The notes beneath the pieces are model-generated. The model saw only the letters and a list, made by a program, of their open reading frames with translations. It was not told the DNA's origin and did not search any database. This document shows, piece by piece, positions 30,227 to 42,534 of a DNA stretch of 64,000 nucleotides; the first letter of the stretch is position 1; the number at the start of each line of letters is the position of its first letter. The stretch is from Symsagittifera roscoffensis (taxonomy: Eukaryota > Xenacoelomorpha > Acoela > Convolutidae), in assembly GCF_963678635.1 (NCBI RefSeq), contig NC_087071.1, positions 21,793,194-21,857,193 of the forward strand, in the 5' to 3' direction. The position numbers were made by a program, and so were the translations under genes.

Positions 30227-32740
30227 ATGGAGCAGCCACCAGGATTTTCGAAGAATCCGCTTAACAAAAACCTATTCTGGGAAAGAGCATCAGCCGAACC
30301 ACCATTGCAGTGGACCAAATTGGCGGCAATACTGGAGATGGCAATATTGGCGAAAAACGGCATCGAAAATCCGAAATCTACTGCAAGAAAAACCACCACT
30401 AGTAGAGCCATCCGAACCAATATACGAGGTCAAGATTTTAGGCAAAACGGAGGCACAGAAAAAGAACCGCGACGTGCATAATCAAGAAAAACGAGTGGGC
30501 TGGAAAAACCACGTGATTAAAGCGCGCGAAAAAGGAGTCCTGTATAACTCATTCAGATGGGACGAAGCGGACGCAAAAGTGCGTAGCTATCTTTTCCTGT
30601 GTCTCGGCGCTGAAAGACAGCGACAGATACAACAAAAACGACCAAACTGACAGCTACATACGGTAACTACAATAAAATTCGTGACAACATGAAGACATTT
30701 TCGTCACTACGCGCATAATAGCTTTTGAGAGGTATAACTTTATCTGTCGGAAACAGAAGAAAGCAGAAAGTCTAGAATAATTTCATGCAGATCTAGTGGA
30801 ACTGGCCTCACGCGCTGACTGCGGTGACAGAGAGGATGAGTGGGTAAGAGATATGTTTATCGCCCACATGAACAATGAAAAAATTGCTGAAGAATTGCTG
30901 GCACAAACAGGTAGCCCACAAGATGCATACGAATACTCGATACGACGAGAACAAGGTCGTACTATGAGAACAAATCCGTTCGGAGGTCAAACATTGATTA
31001 CAAAACAAGAGCCGGTACATTACGTTAATACACGTGGCAGACAAAACGAACAAAACAATCAAAACAGTCAGAGAGGTCGGGGCGGTTTTCGCGGCCGACC
31101 GTATCCAGGTGGATCCCAGAACACAAAGGGTCAACAACAACAACGAAACACAATATCCAGACAATGTTATAAGTGTGGGAACCAATATGATCCCAATCAC
31201 CTGCAATCATGTCCAGCAAAAGACAAAATTTGCTCAAAATGTGCAAAACGCGGACACTTCGCAAAAGTTTGTCGCTCAACAAACGTAAACTACTTGGGAA
31301 ACACAAACGAAGAACAACTGGAGGAAACAGAAATAGAGAGCACGGAAACAGACAACGATCCCGTCGCATATGCTGATTTTATCACAAACAATGGGTAGGA
31401 AGAATATCAAATAGACAGATTTTCAGTGATGGCAATCGCAGAATCATTCGAAATAAAAAACAAAAAAACTATCGGAAGGTGATCTAAATGGACATTTTGT
31501 TAAACTAAAACCAAATACAACGGAACTATTCGATCTTGCTGACTCGGGCAGCCCAGTGTCTTTTCTCAGCGAGAAAACCGCACAACGAATACAACAGAAC
31601 GATCAAACAGCAGTTTTCAAAAATATCCCACAGGAGGACACAGCTAGGAATCTAGCATGCTAAAACGGCAAATCAATACATCCGAAAGACAGATTGATAA
31701 CCGCAATTGAGTCGGGAGGATGGAAAATAAAGCTCCGTTCATTTTAGTGGATGACCACAAGGCAAATATCATAAGATGAAATCTACTACCATAAATTGGT
31801 ATTAAATTAATTCAAGTAAAACAAACACACATGGTACTCAATGTACAAGAAAAAAACAAGTCAAATCCCAAAATTAAACAATGGGTCCAGGATAACTTCC
31901 AACAGCTATGCGTACGCATAGGAAAGGCAAAACACCATGCAATGAAAACACAATTTAACAAGGAGTTCGAGCCAATACAGCAAAAGGGCAGACGTTACAT
32001 CTACAGGAAAGGATCGAAGCGGAACTAATCAAATTGTTGGATCAAAAACATCATCAAGCTCGATAAATGTTCTGATAAACAACTTATCAGACCAATAGTT
32101 ATCACAGTAAAAAAAATCAAATAGTTAAACTGGCACTAGACTCCAAAAAGATCAAGAAATACATATACAAAAACAAATACCAAATGCCAAATATTGACCT
32201 ACTCCTGGATAACATCGCCCAAGTGGTGAAATCAGATAAGTCAAATCGGACATTTTCTCCACACTCGATTTAAGATACGCACACCCGTTAGATAAAGCAA
32301 CAAGAGAGCAAGTTAATTTCAGCCTCAGTGGCGGTAATGCTACCGGAACCTACCAAATCCGGACAGGCTTCTACGGCCTTACGGATATGCCAGCAGAATT
32401 CCAGAAGGCAGTCGATTTAACACTTGCTAACTGCAGCAATACTTACGCATATCTGGACGATATCTTGATTGTAACGAAAGGTAATGTAGAGACACAACGC
32501 CAAAAACTTCAAACAGTTCTAACAAAACTTGATGGACAAAACCTCGCAATCTCTCTAGACAAATGTAAGTTTGCATGCAAACAAGTTGAGTGGTTAGGCT
32601 TCAACATCAATAGTGAAGGAACCAAACCACTTATAAAGAAAAATGAAGCTATTAAAAAATTATCGCCCCCATTACTTTCAAACAACTAGAAACTTTCATG
32701 GGTTCAATACACCACCTTACATATAACTTTTTGAGGGGAA
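30227..32740 (+). pseudogene. Truncated Ty3/gypsy retrotransposon gag-pol (copy 1)
   Basis: Gag begins MEQPPGFSKNPLNKNLFWE at 30227, shifts frame near 30380, and resumes at 30796-31398. There two zinc knuckles are visible: CYKCGNQYDPNHLQSC (atypical) and CSKCAKRGHFAKVC (CCHC). Protease is recognisable as LFDLADSGSPVSFLSEKT (about 31531-31580; D-S-G active site). RT follows with KHIIKLDKCSDKQLIRP-like text (about 32040), GFYGLTDMPAEFQKAVD (about 32368) and YLDDILIVTK (about 32449, catalytic Asp pair intact). It ends near GSIHHLTYN (32720); RNase H and integrase are missing. Frameshifts and stops are present throughout. No LTR found. Confidence 0.85.
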
Positions 32741-32744
32741 GCGA

Positions 32745-33765
32745 GCGCCAGAAAAACGCATTTTTTTGTCAACTTTTATAAATTTTCCAAAAAGTGCCCT
32801 ACTGCACAGAAATTTTGGCCAAAACAGAGTCTTTTTTCTGCTTTAGGAGAGCTCGGTTTGGTCGACCTAAAAGAAAGTTCTTTTTCTTTTTCAGCTAAAT
32901 TTGTTTTCAGTGTGATATCAATTCTCCTAAACTCATCCCGCGTGTTGATCCCTGGCTTTAGTTTCCTTAAATGAAGCCCTTCCAATGTTAGCTGTTCGAC
33001 TGATCGCTTATCTCCTAACTCAACTGTTCATTGGTGTATTCAGCCACACACACACACTGTGTTACATTTTCGCCTACCGGGATGTTTTTTTGTGGTCATC
33101 AATCTTTGTGGCCTAATGTCAAACAGTTTGTCCAACATCGGTGAAATTACATTGGGCTTTGTAGACCATATTGGACTTGAGACTTCGCGAAATTGACGAA
33201 TTAAGGTAGGTAAGGGCAGTGGTCAATTTGCGGGTCAACTTTGGTTGGCCATTCCACTTGGTAATGATTATTTTTCTATTGCTTTCAATTGATTTACCTT
33301 GCTGAATGATTAGGTTTTCATGTAGATCTGCTCCCAAGAACCGTGTGGAACGTATATATTTTTAAAAACCTCATGTTCTGAAAAAGTGCGCTATTTCTGA
33401 AAAAAAAAAGCTTGCCTGTATCTGAAAATTTTTGGTACCATGTACATTTAAATTGCTTGATTGCATCTACAATAATAATTATGTCTGAAAAACCAAGATG
33501 TAGTTCTCATCAAGTAATTCAACCGTGAATTGTTTGTTAGGGTACAATGTTTTCGCGGCTTGCAATACCACGTTCGGGTCGACTTTTACTGTCCACAAAT
33601 TGTCTACGTATTGTAGAAAAAGCGTCGAACCTGCTACGGTAGGTTCACAATCTTTCATTGAGAAGCTTGCAGTACAATAGTTTCGAAAAAAAAAGATAAT
33701 TTGATTGTATGAATTAAAGTAGTCCAACTTCTGTGACAAATTGCCTCTAAATTTGTGTTTTGTTT
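32745..33765 (-). pseudogene. PLE-5 fragment: RT end and GIY-YIG (copy 1)
   Basis: Minus strand: GSTLFLQYVDNLWTVKV (about 33645-33595) is RT motif C with the second Asp changed to Asn; AAKTLYPNKQFTVELLDENY follows. MVYKAQCNFTDVGQTV (33119-33170) and LHLRKLKPGINTRDEFRR (about 32975-32920) are the GIY-YIG domain. Divergent from PLE-1/2; 5'-truncated and frameshifted. Confidence 0.75.
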
Positions 33766-34306
33766 TTGCTAATTACCTAAACAAGTTATGTTTTTCTGCT
33801 ATCCGGGAATGCGGCTCTGTGGAAACGCACAGTGAAGTGAAGAGGAATTTTTATTGATGTAAAAATTTGTTTGGGGGACAATTGTTTTGATAAATTCAAT
33901 CAATTCAAGCACAAATATATCGATGCTTCGAATTGCTAAAACAAAGTGTAATTTTGTTCTAGGATAGCCCTTTTTTGTTGACTAGTTCATAAGAGCGAAG
34001 CTGTTATATAAAGAAGTTGCTTTGAATTATTGGAAGTTTTCTTTGCTTAATTTCAAAAAAAAATACGAAGAATAGTCCTAATTTTGTGACAACTTTGCCT
34101 CTTTTTTATGTTCTGTTTTGTTGCTGATTACCTTAAAGTTTTTCAAGTTTTTTTCTGCTTTCGGGGAATGCAGCTCTGTGGGTACGCACTGTGAAGTGCA
34201 CCGGTAAACTTGTTGGCTCATAGGTTATTTGTAAAGACAAGTGTTTTGATAAACTCAAGTTAAAATTTAGTTTTGGAAAACCTACATTGGCGAAATTCTA
34301 TCACTA
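33766..34306. other. Spacer with imperfect ~370 bp-spaced duplication
   Basis: Two related segments near 33760-33905 and 34128-34262 share GGGAATGC(G/A)GCTCTGTGG, GCAC(A/T)GTGAAGTG and GTTTTGATAAA(T/C)TCAA. No coding signal. Confidence 0.5.
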
Positions 34307-34499
34307 CGAGGCCAAACTGTGCATTTTGTGAATTGTAAGCGCGAAATACGCAGCAATGGCGCTAACTCTGTTCTTCCTTTGTTTTTTCATTTCCCTTGAT
34401 CGTTCCTACAAACTTTTAACGTTTCTAAAGATTCGTCTCCGGAATCCAGTAACATACAGACACAAAAATGTGCGCACATCGTTGCACAGTTTGACCTCG
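34307..34499. mobile_element. 193 bp MITE (copy 1), TA target duplication
   Basis: Left end CGAGGCCAAACTGTGCA and right end (reverse complement) CGAGGTCAAACTGTGCA form terminal inverted repeats with one mismatch, flanked on both sides by TA. Length and TA duplication fit a Tc1/mariner-type non-autonomous element. Relatives: 41509-41701, 63218-63409 and halves at ~46745-46834 and ~47178-47320. Confidence 0.85.
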
Positions 34500-35284
34500 T
34501 AAGGATAAAAAACGACCTTTTTTGTTTCTACCAAGCTTTCAGACAAAATTCAACTTAATGAAGACACTCAACTCTAACTGACTGATTTTGAACATGCAGC
34601 TAAAAAATTATTAGAATAAACCGTTTAATTAGTAAATAATAAGCAATTTTGGGCAGAATGAGTTAAAAACTGTACTTAAATTGTTTCCAGAATATGCCAC
34701 TAAATCTGAACGTCATTTTTGTTGGTTATGGTTTTTCGTTCACTGCAACTGTCCAGGCTTCGTGAGGTTTGTTGTTTTCTTTCTAAAAACACATTTCAGT
34801 TTAGAACGGATTACTAAGATCAGATCCAAATGAAAACATTTTTTTGAAGTCCTTCCCAAATTAACTGTCTTCATCTCCTTCTAAAAATGCGTATTGAGCG
34901 ATATATATTTTTTTGCTCCAAAATAGCATTGCTGCTTCAAGCTAGAAAATTGTTGTCAACCTAAGCTGACTATTTAAAAAAAAATTTGTTTTAACCGCAC
35001 AAAAATCACTTAAGTAAGTGACTTATTTTCTAACTATTATTAATTGGCCACAACTTTTTTTCTTTTTGTTCATCAAAACAGCATGATCGAATCTGTAGCT
35101 TACTTGACAGTCTCTAAAAATACATTCATTCTGAACCCATTTTTCTTACATAACGATTGATAATTTACAAGCTGCTGGATGCTCCAAACTTTCATTGGAG
35201 CTCAAAATTTGTCAGTAACCTCTTTCACAGACCTACAAAATATCGCATCTTTCCATTACAAAACATTTAGCATCTCTGACTAAC
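34500..35284. other. Non-coding spacer (intron or 3' flank of Patched-like gene)
   Basis: AT-rich with homopolymer runs. No feature supported. Confidence 0.4.
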
Positions 35285-35332
35285 CTGTTTCTCGGCTGGC
35301 ATAGCACGATGATTCGAATGCTCCTTGCAAAC
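35285..35332 (-). pseudogene. Duplicate of Patched-like exon 14 (copy 1)
   Basis: Identical to 42487-42534: 16 codons, VCKEHSNHRAMPAEKQ, with AG before and GT after. Confidence 0.5.
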
Positions 35333-35570
35333 CTACAAAAAGTGAATAGAACACTACATAACTAACTTGAACTGAGTCAATGAAAAGCAAAAAGCTAGAA
35401 AAATTGTTTTCATCAACCAAATTTGTCATAGTTTTTGTTTTAAAACTTGCTGAGACAAATCTGGTTGGTGAAAACATTTTTTTTCTCGTTCGTTTTCATT
35501 GACCTTGTTTTTCATTGAATCCTTGAATGATATTGGTTGTTCACGTGTACAAATTATTCAAAGAGCAAAC

Positions 35571-35684
35571 CTCTGTGTTCTCCTTGGAGGCCGAGAGATA
35601 GGGAGGTGGTCCAATGATGCTGAGAGCCACTGGTAAGAATATTAGGCCGTGGTATAACGCGAGGATAGACACCAACATGAAAGT
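35571..35684 (-). pseudogene. Duplicate of Patched-like exon 13 (copy 1)
   Basis: Identical to 42773-42886: TFMLVSILALYHGLIFLPVA, then LSIIGPPPYLSASKENTE, last transmembrane segment and juxtamembrane Pro-rich motif. It lies downstream of the complete exon set, so it could be used as an alternative end or skipped. Confidence 0.8.
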
Positions 35685-36155
35685 CTGAAACAATCAATAC
35701 GCAAAGCTTATGACGGTTCAATTGATAATGACCGAAGTTTCCAAAGTGTTCCTTTAAACAAAAAACTGATGGAATATACGTTAAAACAAGAATTAAAATG
35801 CCGAATTTGAAATCAAAGTTCAATTGAGAGACACCCATTTAGGGAAAAGAAACTTTTTTGACAGAATACAAACAACCCTAAATTTTAATTTCAAATTTTA
35901 TACGGTTAAAGTAATTCTGAGAATTGATACCATGCTTTTTTCATTTGCTGATTGGATAAACGGGAACGATTGAATAAACTGATCGATCGGATAAATTGAA
36001 ACATAAAAACTCGGTGCATCTTAAAGTACCATACTTCTTCATCGATTCAATTTGCATTGCGGCGCATTTTCACAATATTTGCACAGTTTAAAGGTTTTTT
36101 TTCCAGAAAAAGTAAATTGTGAAAAATAATCATAAATAATCATTTTCGCAATTTT

Positions 36156-36173
36156 GTATTTATGGGTGTTTGT
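36156..36173. other. Templated junction between the 7.2 kb repeats
   Basis: Between the copies sits filler that repeats TTGTATTTATGGGTGT, the beginning of the copy sequence itself (TTTGTATTTATGGGTGT at 36179), followed by TTGTACC. This looks like a short templated insertion at the duplication join. Confidence 0.8.
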
Positions 36174-37146
36174 ACCATGTTTGTATTTATGGGTGTACAA
36201 CACCTATTTCGATTTCTGCGCAGTCGCAGATGATGTTGGTGATCAGTTGGGTTGATGGCATTTCAGGCATGCTTGTCAGATTTCGGTGACAGCCGTTACA
36301 TAGCTCTTATTTGTTGCTTGGTTCTTGAGTGAGGCTATGTTTATTTTCTTAGGTCTCATCATTGAGGTTCTTCAATTTTCAAATCCTCGCATTGGGAGTA
36401 ATTGTATGTGCACTGTTGCGGTCTGTTGTGCGCAGATGGTCGCTGGGTCACATAGATTGTAGTGGAAACTTCCGGATCACAGTTGAAACGCGGTAGTTAT
36501 CGGTGTCAATGTCTATGTCTTGCATTGCTGTTGTATGCGACTTTTCTTGCCTGCGCTTATTTTACTAACGACAAGTCTAGCATGCTCGATGTCTTCCTGC
36601 GGGTTGGAACCAGGGTGCTGTTTTTCGTAGGGTTGATCTCAACAAGGTGTAGTTTATTCTCAACTCTTTAGCATAGAGAACAGGCTCATACGGTCCCCCA
36701 TGTGGTTGCAGCGTAATAATTGAAGACCAAATTATCCCAATATGGAGTTTTCCTTTTCCTCGTCACAATTTTTGAGTCTGCTGCTGAAGTCATTACATAT
36801 CCATATCAACTGTTGGTCTGGGATATTTCAAAGTAGTTTGCTCACCTATTCATAGAACTGTTCGACATTCCTTTCCTGTGGCTTGGATGTAGGCGCATAG
36901 TCGGAGAGAATATGCCATTACCTGTCCTTTCCTGCAGCCTTGATGGTGGCTTTTATTGCTCGTCCGATCTCATTGACTTCTACGCGACTGCCCGCTTGCG
37001 CCTATGCCTATGGCTGCAAGGAGTTAAGAAAAGGACGCCGAAAACCTTTGTGTTCCCCTTCTTTTCTTTACGGTTGTGGTGGATGAATTTATGCCGGTAC
37101 CCTCAAATCCGGTTTCACTGACCACTAAGGCTTCCCGGTTTCCGGG
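36174..37146 (-). pseudogene. LINE endonuclease region (copy 2)
   Basis: Duplicate of 28973-29945, same decay. Confidence 0.7.
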
Positions 37147-37331
37147 TTGAATAGATAAAACTCCACACGAAACGTATTATGTATTTATACATTATTTATG
37201 TTTTGCTATTATGTAACGTTAATATGAACTGGTTAATATGACCTTGATAGTGAGGACGAGGATTACGGCTAAAGTAAACTACGGTTCAGAAAGAGAATTA
37301 ACGTTAACATTAAATAGTTGTTTTAACTTCC

Positions 37332-37356
37332 CTCTCTCTCTCTCTCTCTCTCTCTC
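37332..37356. repeat. (CT)12 microsatellite
   Basis: One unit longer than the copy at 30131, the largest length difference between the two 7.2 kb copies. Confidence 0.95.
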
Positions 37357-37429
37357 AAGAGATCATCATTATCTATCCAGAAGGATTCAGGAATTAGCAA
37401 ATAATACCTTGAGGACCTAGCGGTATGAC

Positions 37430-39942
37430 ATGGAGCAGCCACCAGGATTTTCGAAGAATCCGCTTAACAAAAACCTATTCTGGGAAAGAGCATCAGCCGA
37501 ACCACCATTGCAGTGGACCAAATTGGCGGCAATACTGGAGATGGCAATATTGGCGAAAAACGGCATCGAAAATCCGAAATCTACTGCAAGAAAAACCACC
37601 ACTAGTAGAGCCATCCGAACCAATATACGAGGTCAAGATTTTAGGCAAAACGGAGGCACAGAAAAAGAACCGCGACGTGCATAATCAAGAAAAACGAGTG
37701 GGCTGGAAAAACCACGTGATTAAAGCGCGCGAAAAAGGAGTCCTGTATAACTCATTCAGATGGGACGAAGCGGACGCAAAAGTGCGTAGCTATCTTTTCC
37801 TGTGTCTCGGCGCTGAAAGACAGCGACAGATACAACAAAAACGACCAAACTGACAGCTACATACGGTAACTACAATAAAATTCGTGACAACATGAAGACA
37901 TTTTCGTCACTACGCGCATAATAGCTTTTGAGAGGTATAACTTTATCTGTCGGAAACAGAAGAAAGCAGAAAGTCTAGAATAATTTCATGCAGATCTAGT
38001 GGAACTGGCCTCACGCGCTGACTGCGGTGACAGAGAGGATGAGTGGGTAAGAGATATGTTTATCGCCCACATGAACAATGAAAAAATTGCTGAAGAATTG
38101 CTGGCACAAACAGGTAGCCCACAAGATGCATACGAATACTCGATACGACGAGAACAAGGTCGTACTATGAGAACAAATCCGTTCGGAGGTCAAACATTGA
38201 TTACAAAACAAGAGCCGGTACATTACGTTAATACACGTGGCAGACAAAACGAACAAAACAATCAAAACAGTCAGAGAGGTCGGGGCGGTTTTCGCGGCCG
38301 ACCGTATCCAGGTGGATCCCAGAACACAAAGGGTCAACAACAACAACGAAACACAATATCCAGACAATGTTATAAGTGTGGGAACCAATATGATCCCAAT
38401 CACCTGCAATCATGTCCAGCAAAAGACAAAATTTGCTCAAAATGTGCAAAACGCGGACACTTCGCAAAAGTTTGTCGCTCAACAAACGTAAACTACTTGG
38501 GAAACACAAACGAAGAACAACTGGAGGAAACAGAAATAGAGAGCACGGAAACAGACAACGATCCCGTCGCATATGCTGATTTTATCACAAACAATGGGTA
38601 GGAAGAATATCAAATAGACAGATTTTCAGTGATGGCAATCGCAGAATCATTCGAAATAAAAAACAAAAAAACTATCGGAAGGTGATCTAAATGGACATTT
38701 TGTTAAACTAAAACCAAATACAACGGAACTATTCGATCTTGCTGACTCGGGCAGCCCAGTGTCTTTTCTCAGCGAGAAAACCGCACAACGAATACAACAG
38801 AACGATCAAACAGCAGTTTTCAAAAATATCCCACAGGAGGACACAGCTAGGAATCTAGCATGCTAAAACGGCAAATCAATACATCCGAAAGACAGATTGA
38901 TAACCGCAATTGAGTCGGGAGGATGGAAAATAAAGCTCCGTTCATTTTAGTGGATGACCACAAGGCAAATATCATAAGATGAAATCTACTACCATAAATT
39001 GGTATTAAATTAATTCAAGTAAAACAAACACACATGGTACTCAATGTACAAGAAAAAACAAGTCAAATCCCAAAATTAAACAATGGGTCCAGGATAACTT
39101 CCAACAGCTATGCGTACGCATAGGAAAGGCAAAACACCATGCAATGAAAACACAATTTAACAAGGAGTTCGAGCCAATACAGCAAAAGGGCAGACGTTAC
39201 ATCTACAGGAAAGGATCGAAGCGGAACTAATCAAATTGTTGGATCAAAAACATCATCAAGCTCGATAAATGTTCTGATAAACAACTTATCAGACCAATAG
39301 TTATCACAGTAAAAAAAATCAAATAGTTAAACTGGCACTAGACTCCAAAAAGATCAAGAAATACATATACAAAAACAAATACCAAATGCCAAATATTGAC
39401 CTACTCCTGGATAACATCGCCCAAGTGGTGAAATCAGATAAGTCAAATCGGACATTTTCTCCACACTCGATTTAAGATACGCACACCCGTTAGATAAAGC
39501 AACAAGAGAGCAAGTTAATTTCAGCCTCAGTGGCGGTAATGCTACCGGAACCTACCAAATCCGGACAGGCTTCTACGGCCTTACGGATATGCCAGCAGAA
39601 TTCCAGAAGGCAGTCGATTTAACACTTGCTAACTGCAGCAATACTTACGCATATCTGGACGATATCTTGATTGTAACGAAAGGTAATGTAGAGACACAAC
39701 GCCAAAAACTTCAAACAGTTCTAACAAAACTTGATGGACAAAACCTCGCAATCTCTCTAGACAAATGTAAGTTTGCATGCAAACAAGTTGAGTGGTTAGG
39801 CTTCAACATCAATAGTGAAGGAACCAAACCACTTATAAAGAAAAATGAAGCTATTAAAAAATTATCGCCCCCATTACTTTCAAACAACTAGAAACTTTCA
39901 TGGGTTCAATACACCACCTTACATATAACTTTTTGAGGGGAA
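37430..39942 (+). pseudogene. Truncated Ty3/gypsy gag-pol (copy 2)
   Basis: Same lesions as copy 1: Gag N-terminus at 37430, zinc-knuckle block 37999-38601, RT block 39589-39891 with YLDDILIVTK. Shared frameshifts show that the element was already dead before duplication. Confidence 0.85.
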
Positions 39943-39946
39943 GCGG

Positions 39947-40967
39947 GCGCCAGAAAAACGCATTTTTTTGTCAACTTTTATAAATTTTCCAAAAAGTGCC
40001 CTACTGCACAGAAATTTTGGCCAAAACAGAGTCTTTTTTCTGCTTTAGGAGAGCTCGGTTTGGTCGACCTAAAAGAAAGTTCTTTTTCTTTTTCAGCTAA
40101 ATTTGTTTTCAGTGTGATATCAATTCTCCTAAACTCATCCCGCGTGTTGATCCCTGGCTTTAGTTTCCTTAAATGAAGCCCTTCCAATGTTAGCTGTTCG
40201 ACTGATCGCTTATCTCCTAACTCAACTGTTCATTGGTGTATTCAGCCACACACACACACTGTGTTACATTTTCGCCTACCGGGATGTTTTTTTGTGGTCA
40301 TCAATCTTTGTGGCCTAATGTCAAACAGTTTGTCCAACATCGGTGAAATTACATTGGGCTTTGTAGACCATATTGGACTTGAGACTTCGCGAAATTGACG
40401 AATTAAGGTAGGTAAGGGCAGTGGTCAATTTGCGGGTCAACTTTGGTTGGCCATTCCACTTGGTAATGATTATTTTTCTATTGCTTTCAATTGATTTACC
40501 TTGCTGAATGATTAGGTTTTTATGTAGATCTGCTCCCAAGAACCGTGTGGAACGTATATATTTTTAAAAACCTCATGTTCTGAAAAAGTGCGCTATTTCT
40601 GAAAAAAAAAAGCTTGCCTGTATCTGAAAATTTTTGGTACCATGTACATTTAAATTGCTTGATTGCATCTACAATAATAATTATGTCTGAAAAACCAAGA
40701 TGTAGTTCTCATCAAGTAATTCAACCGTGAATTGTTTGTTAGGGTACAATGTTTTCGCGGCTTGCAATACCACGTTCGGGTCGACTTTTACTGTCCACAA
40801 ATTGTCTACGTATTGTAGAAAAAGCGTCGAACCTGCTACGGTAGGTTCACAATCTTTCATTGAGAAGCTTGCAGTACAATAGTTTCGAAAAAAAAAGATA
40901 ATTTGATTGTATGAATTAAAGTAGTCCAACTTCTGTGACAAATTGCCTCTAAATTTGTGTTTTGTTT
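39947..40967 (-). pseudogene. PLE-5 fragment (copy 2)
   Basis: Duplicate of 32745-33765 with one coding difference (LHEN to LHKN near 40519). The YVDN motif is retained. Confidence 0.75.
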
Positions 40968-41508
40968 TTGCTAATTACCTAAACAAGTTATGTTTTTCTG
41001 CTATCCGGGAATGCGGCTCTGTGGAAACGCACAGTGAAGTGAAGAGGAATTTTTATTGATGTAAAAATTTGTTTGGGGGACAATTGTTTTGATAAATTCA
41101 ATCAATTCAAGCACAAATATATCGATGCTTCGAATTGCTAAAACAAAGTGTAATTTTGTTCTAGGATAGCCCTTTTTTGTTGACTAGTTCATAAGAGCGA
41201 AGCTGTTATATAAAGAAGTTGCTTTGAATTATTGGAAGTTTTCTTTGCTTAATTTCAAAAAAAAATACGAAGAATAGTCCTAATTTTGTGACAACTTTGC
41301 CTCTTTTTTATGTTCTGTTTTGTTGCTGATTACCTTAAAGTTTTTCAAGTTTTTTTCTGCTTTCGGGGAATGCAGCTCTGTGGGTACGCACTGTGAAGTG
41401 CACCGGTAAACTTGTTGGCTCATAGGTTATTTGTAAAGACAAGTGTTTTGATAAACTCAAGTTAAAATTTAGTTTTGGAAAACCTACATTGGCGAAATTC
41501 TATCACTA

Positions 41509-41701
41509 CGAGGCCAAACTGTGCATTTTGTGAATTGTAAGCGCGAAATACGCAGCAATGGCGCTAACTCTGTTCTTCCTTTGTTTTTTCATTTCCCTTG
41601 ATCGTTCCTACAAACTTTTAACGTTTCTAAAGATTCGTCTCCGGAATCCAGTAACATACAGACACAAAAATGTGCGCACATCGTTGCACAGTTTGACCTC
41701 G
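41509..41701. mobile_element. 193 bp MITE (copy 2)
   Basis: Duplicate of 34307-34499 carried by the 7.2 kb duplication, with the same TA flanks. Confidence 0.85.
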
Positions 41702-42486
41702 TAAGGATAAAAAACGACCTTTTTTGTTTCTACCAAGCTTTCAGACAAAATTCAACTTGATGAAGACACTCAACTCTAACTGACTGATTTTGAACATGCA
41801 GCTAAAAAATTATTAGAATAAACCGTTTAATTAGTAAATAATAAGCAATTTTGGGCAGAATGAGTTAAAAACTGTACTTAAATTGTTTCCAGAATATGCC
41901 ACTAAATCTGAACGTCATTTTTGTTGGTTATGGTTTTTCGTTCACTGCAACTGTCCAGGCTTCGTGAGGTTTGTTGTTTTCTTTCTAAAAACACATTTCA
42001 GTTTAGAACGGATTACTAAGATCAGATCCAAATGAAAACATTTTTTTGAAGTCCTTCCCAAATTAACTGTCTTCATCTCCTTCTAAAAATGCGTATTGAG
42101 CGATATATATTTTTTTGCTCCAAAATAGCATTGCTGCTTCAAGCTAGAAAATTGTTGTCAACCTAAGCTGACTATTTAAAAAAAAATTTGTTTTAACCGC
42201 ACAAAAATCACTTAAGTAAGTGACTTATTTTCTAACTATTATTAATTGGCCACAACTTTTTTTCTTTTTGTTCATCAAAACAGCATGATCGAATCTGTAG
42301 CTTACTTGACAGTCTCTAAAAATACATTCATTCTGAACCCATTTTTCTTACATAACGATTGATAATTTACAAGCTGCTGGATGCTCCAAACTTTCATTGG
42401 AGCTCAAAATTTGTCAGTAACCTCTTTCACAGACCTACAAAATATCGCATCTTTCCATTACAAAACATTTAGCATCTCTGACTAAC

Positions 42487-42534
42487 CTGTTTCTCGGCTG
42501 GCATAGCACGATGATTCGAATGCTCCTTGCAAAC
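42487..42534 (-). CDS. Patched-like exon 14 (C-terminal tail, tentative)
   Basis: 48 bp, phase 0 on both sides: VCKEHSNHRAMPAEKQ, acceptor TGTAG and donor GTTAGT. It fits directly after exon 13 (…KENTE). Reading straight through exon 13 instead gives EVCSLNNLYT and a stop, so either end is possible. The short length makes this tentative. Confidence 0.45.

Larger units (their letters stand above)
28973..36155. repeat. 7.2 kb tandem duplication, copy 1
   Basis: Matches 36174-43356 base for base apart from about eight differences: an A/G near 29709, T/G near 30213, one extra CT unit, one A in a homopolymer near 31852, and single changes near 32745, 33320 and 34559. Identity is about 99.9%. It contains the LINE endonuclease, (CT)n, truncated gypsy, PLE fragment, MITE and the two terminal exons of the Patched-like gene. 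Confidence 0.95.

Noticed and set aside
31025-31369. Minus-strand frames of 114-132 codons over the gypsy Gag (also at 38011-38572)
   Set aside because: They are complements of the zinc-knuckle Gag block and carry no motif of their own.
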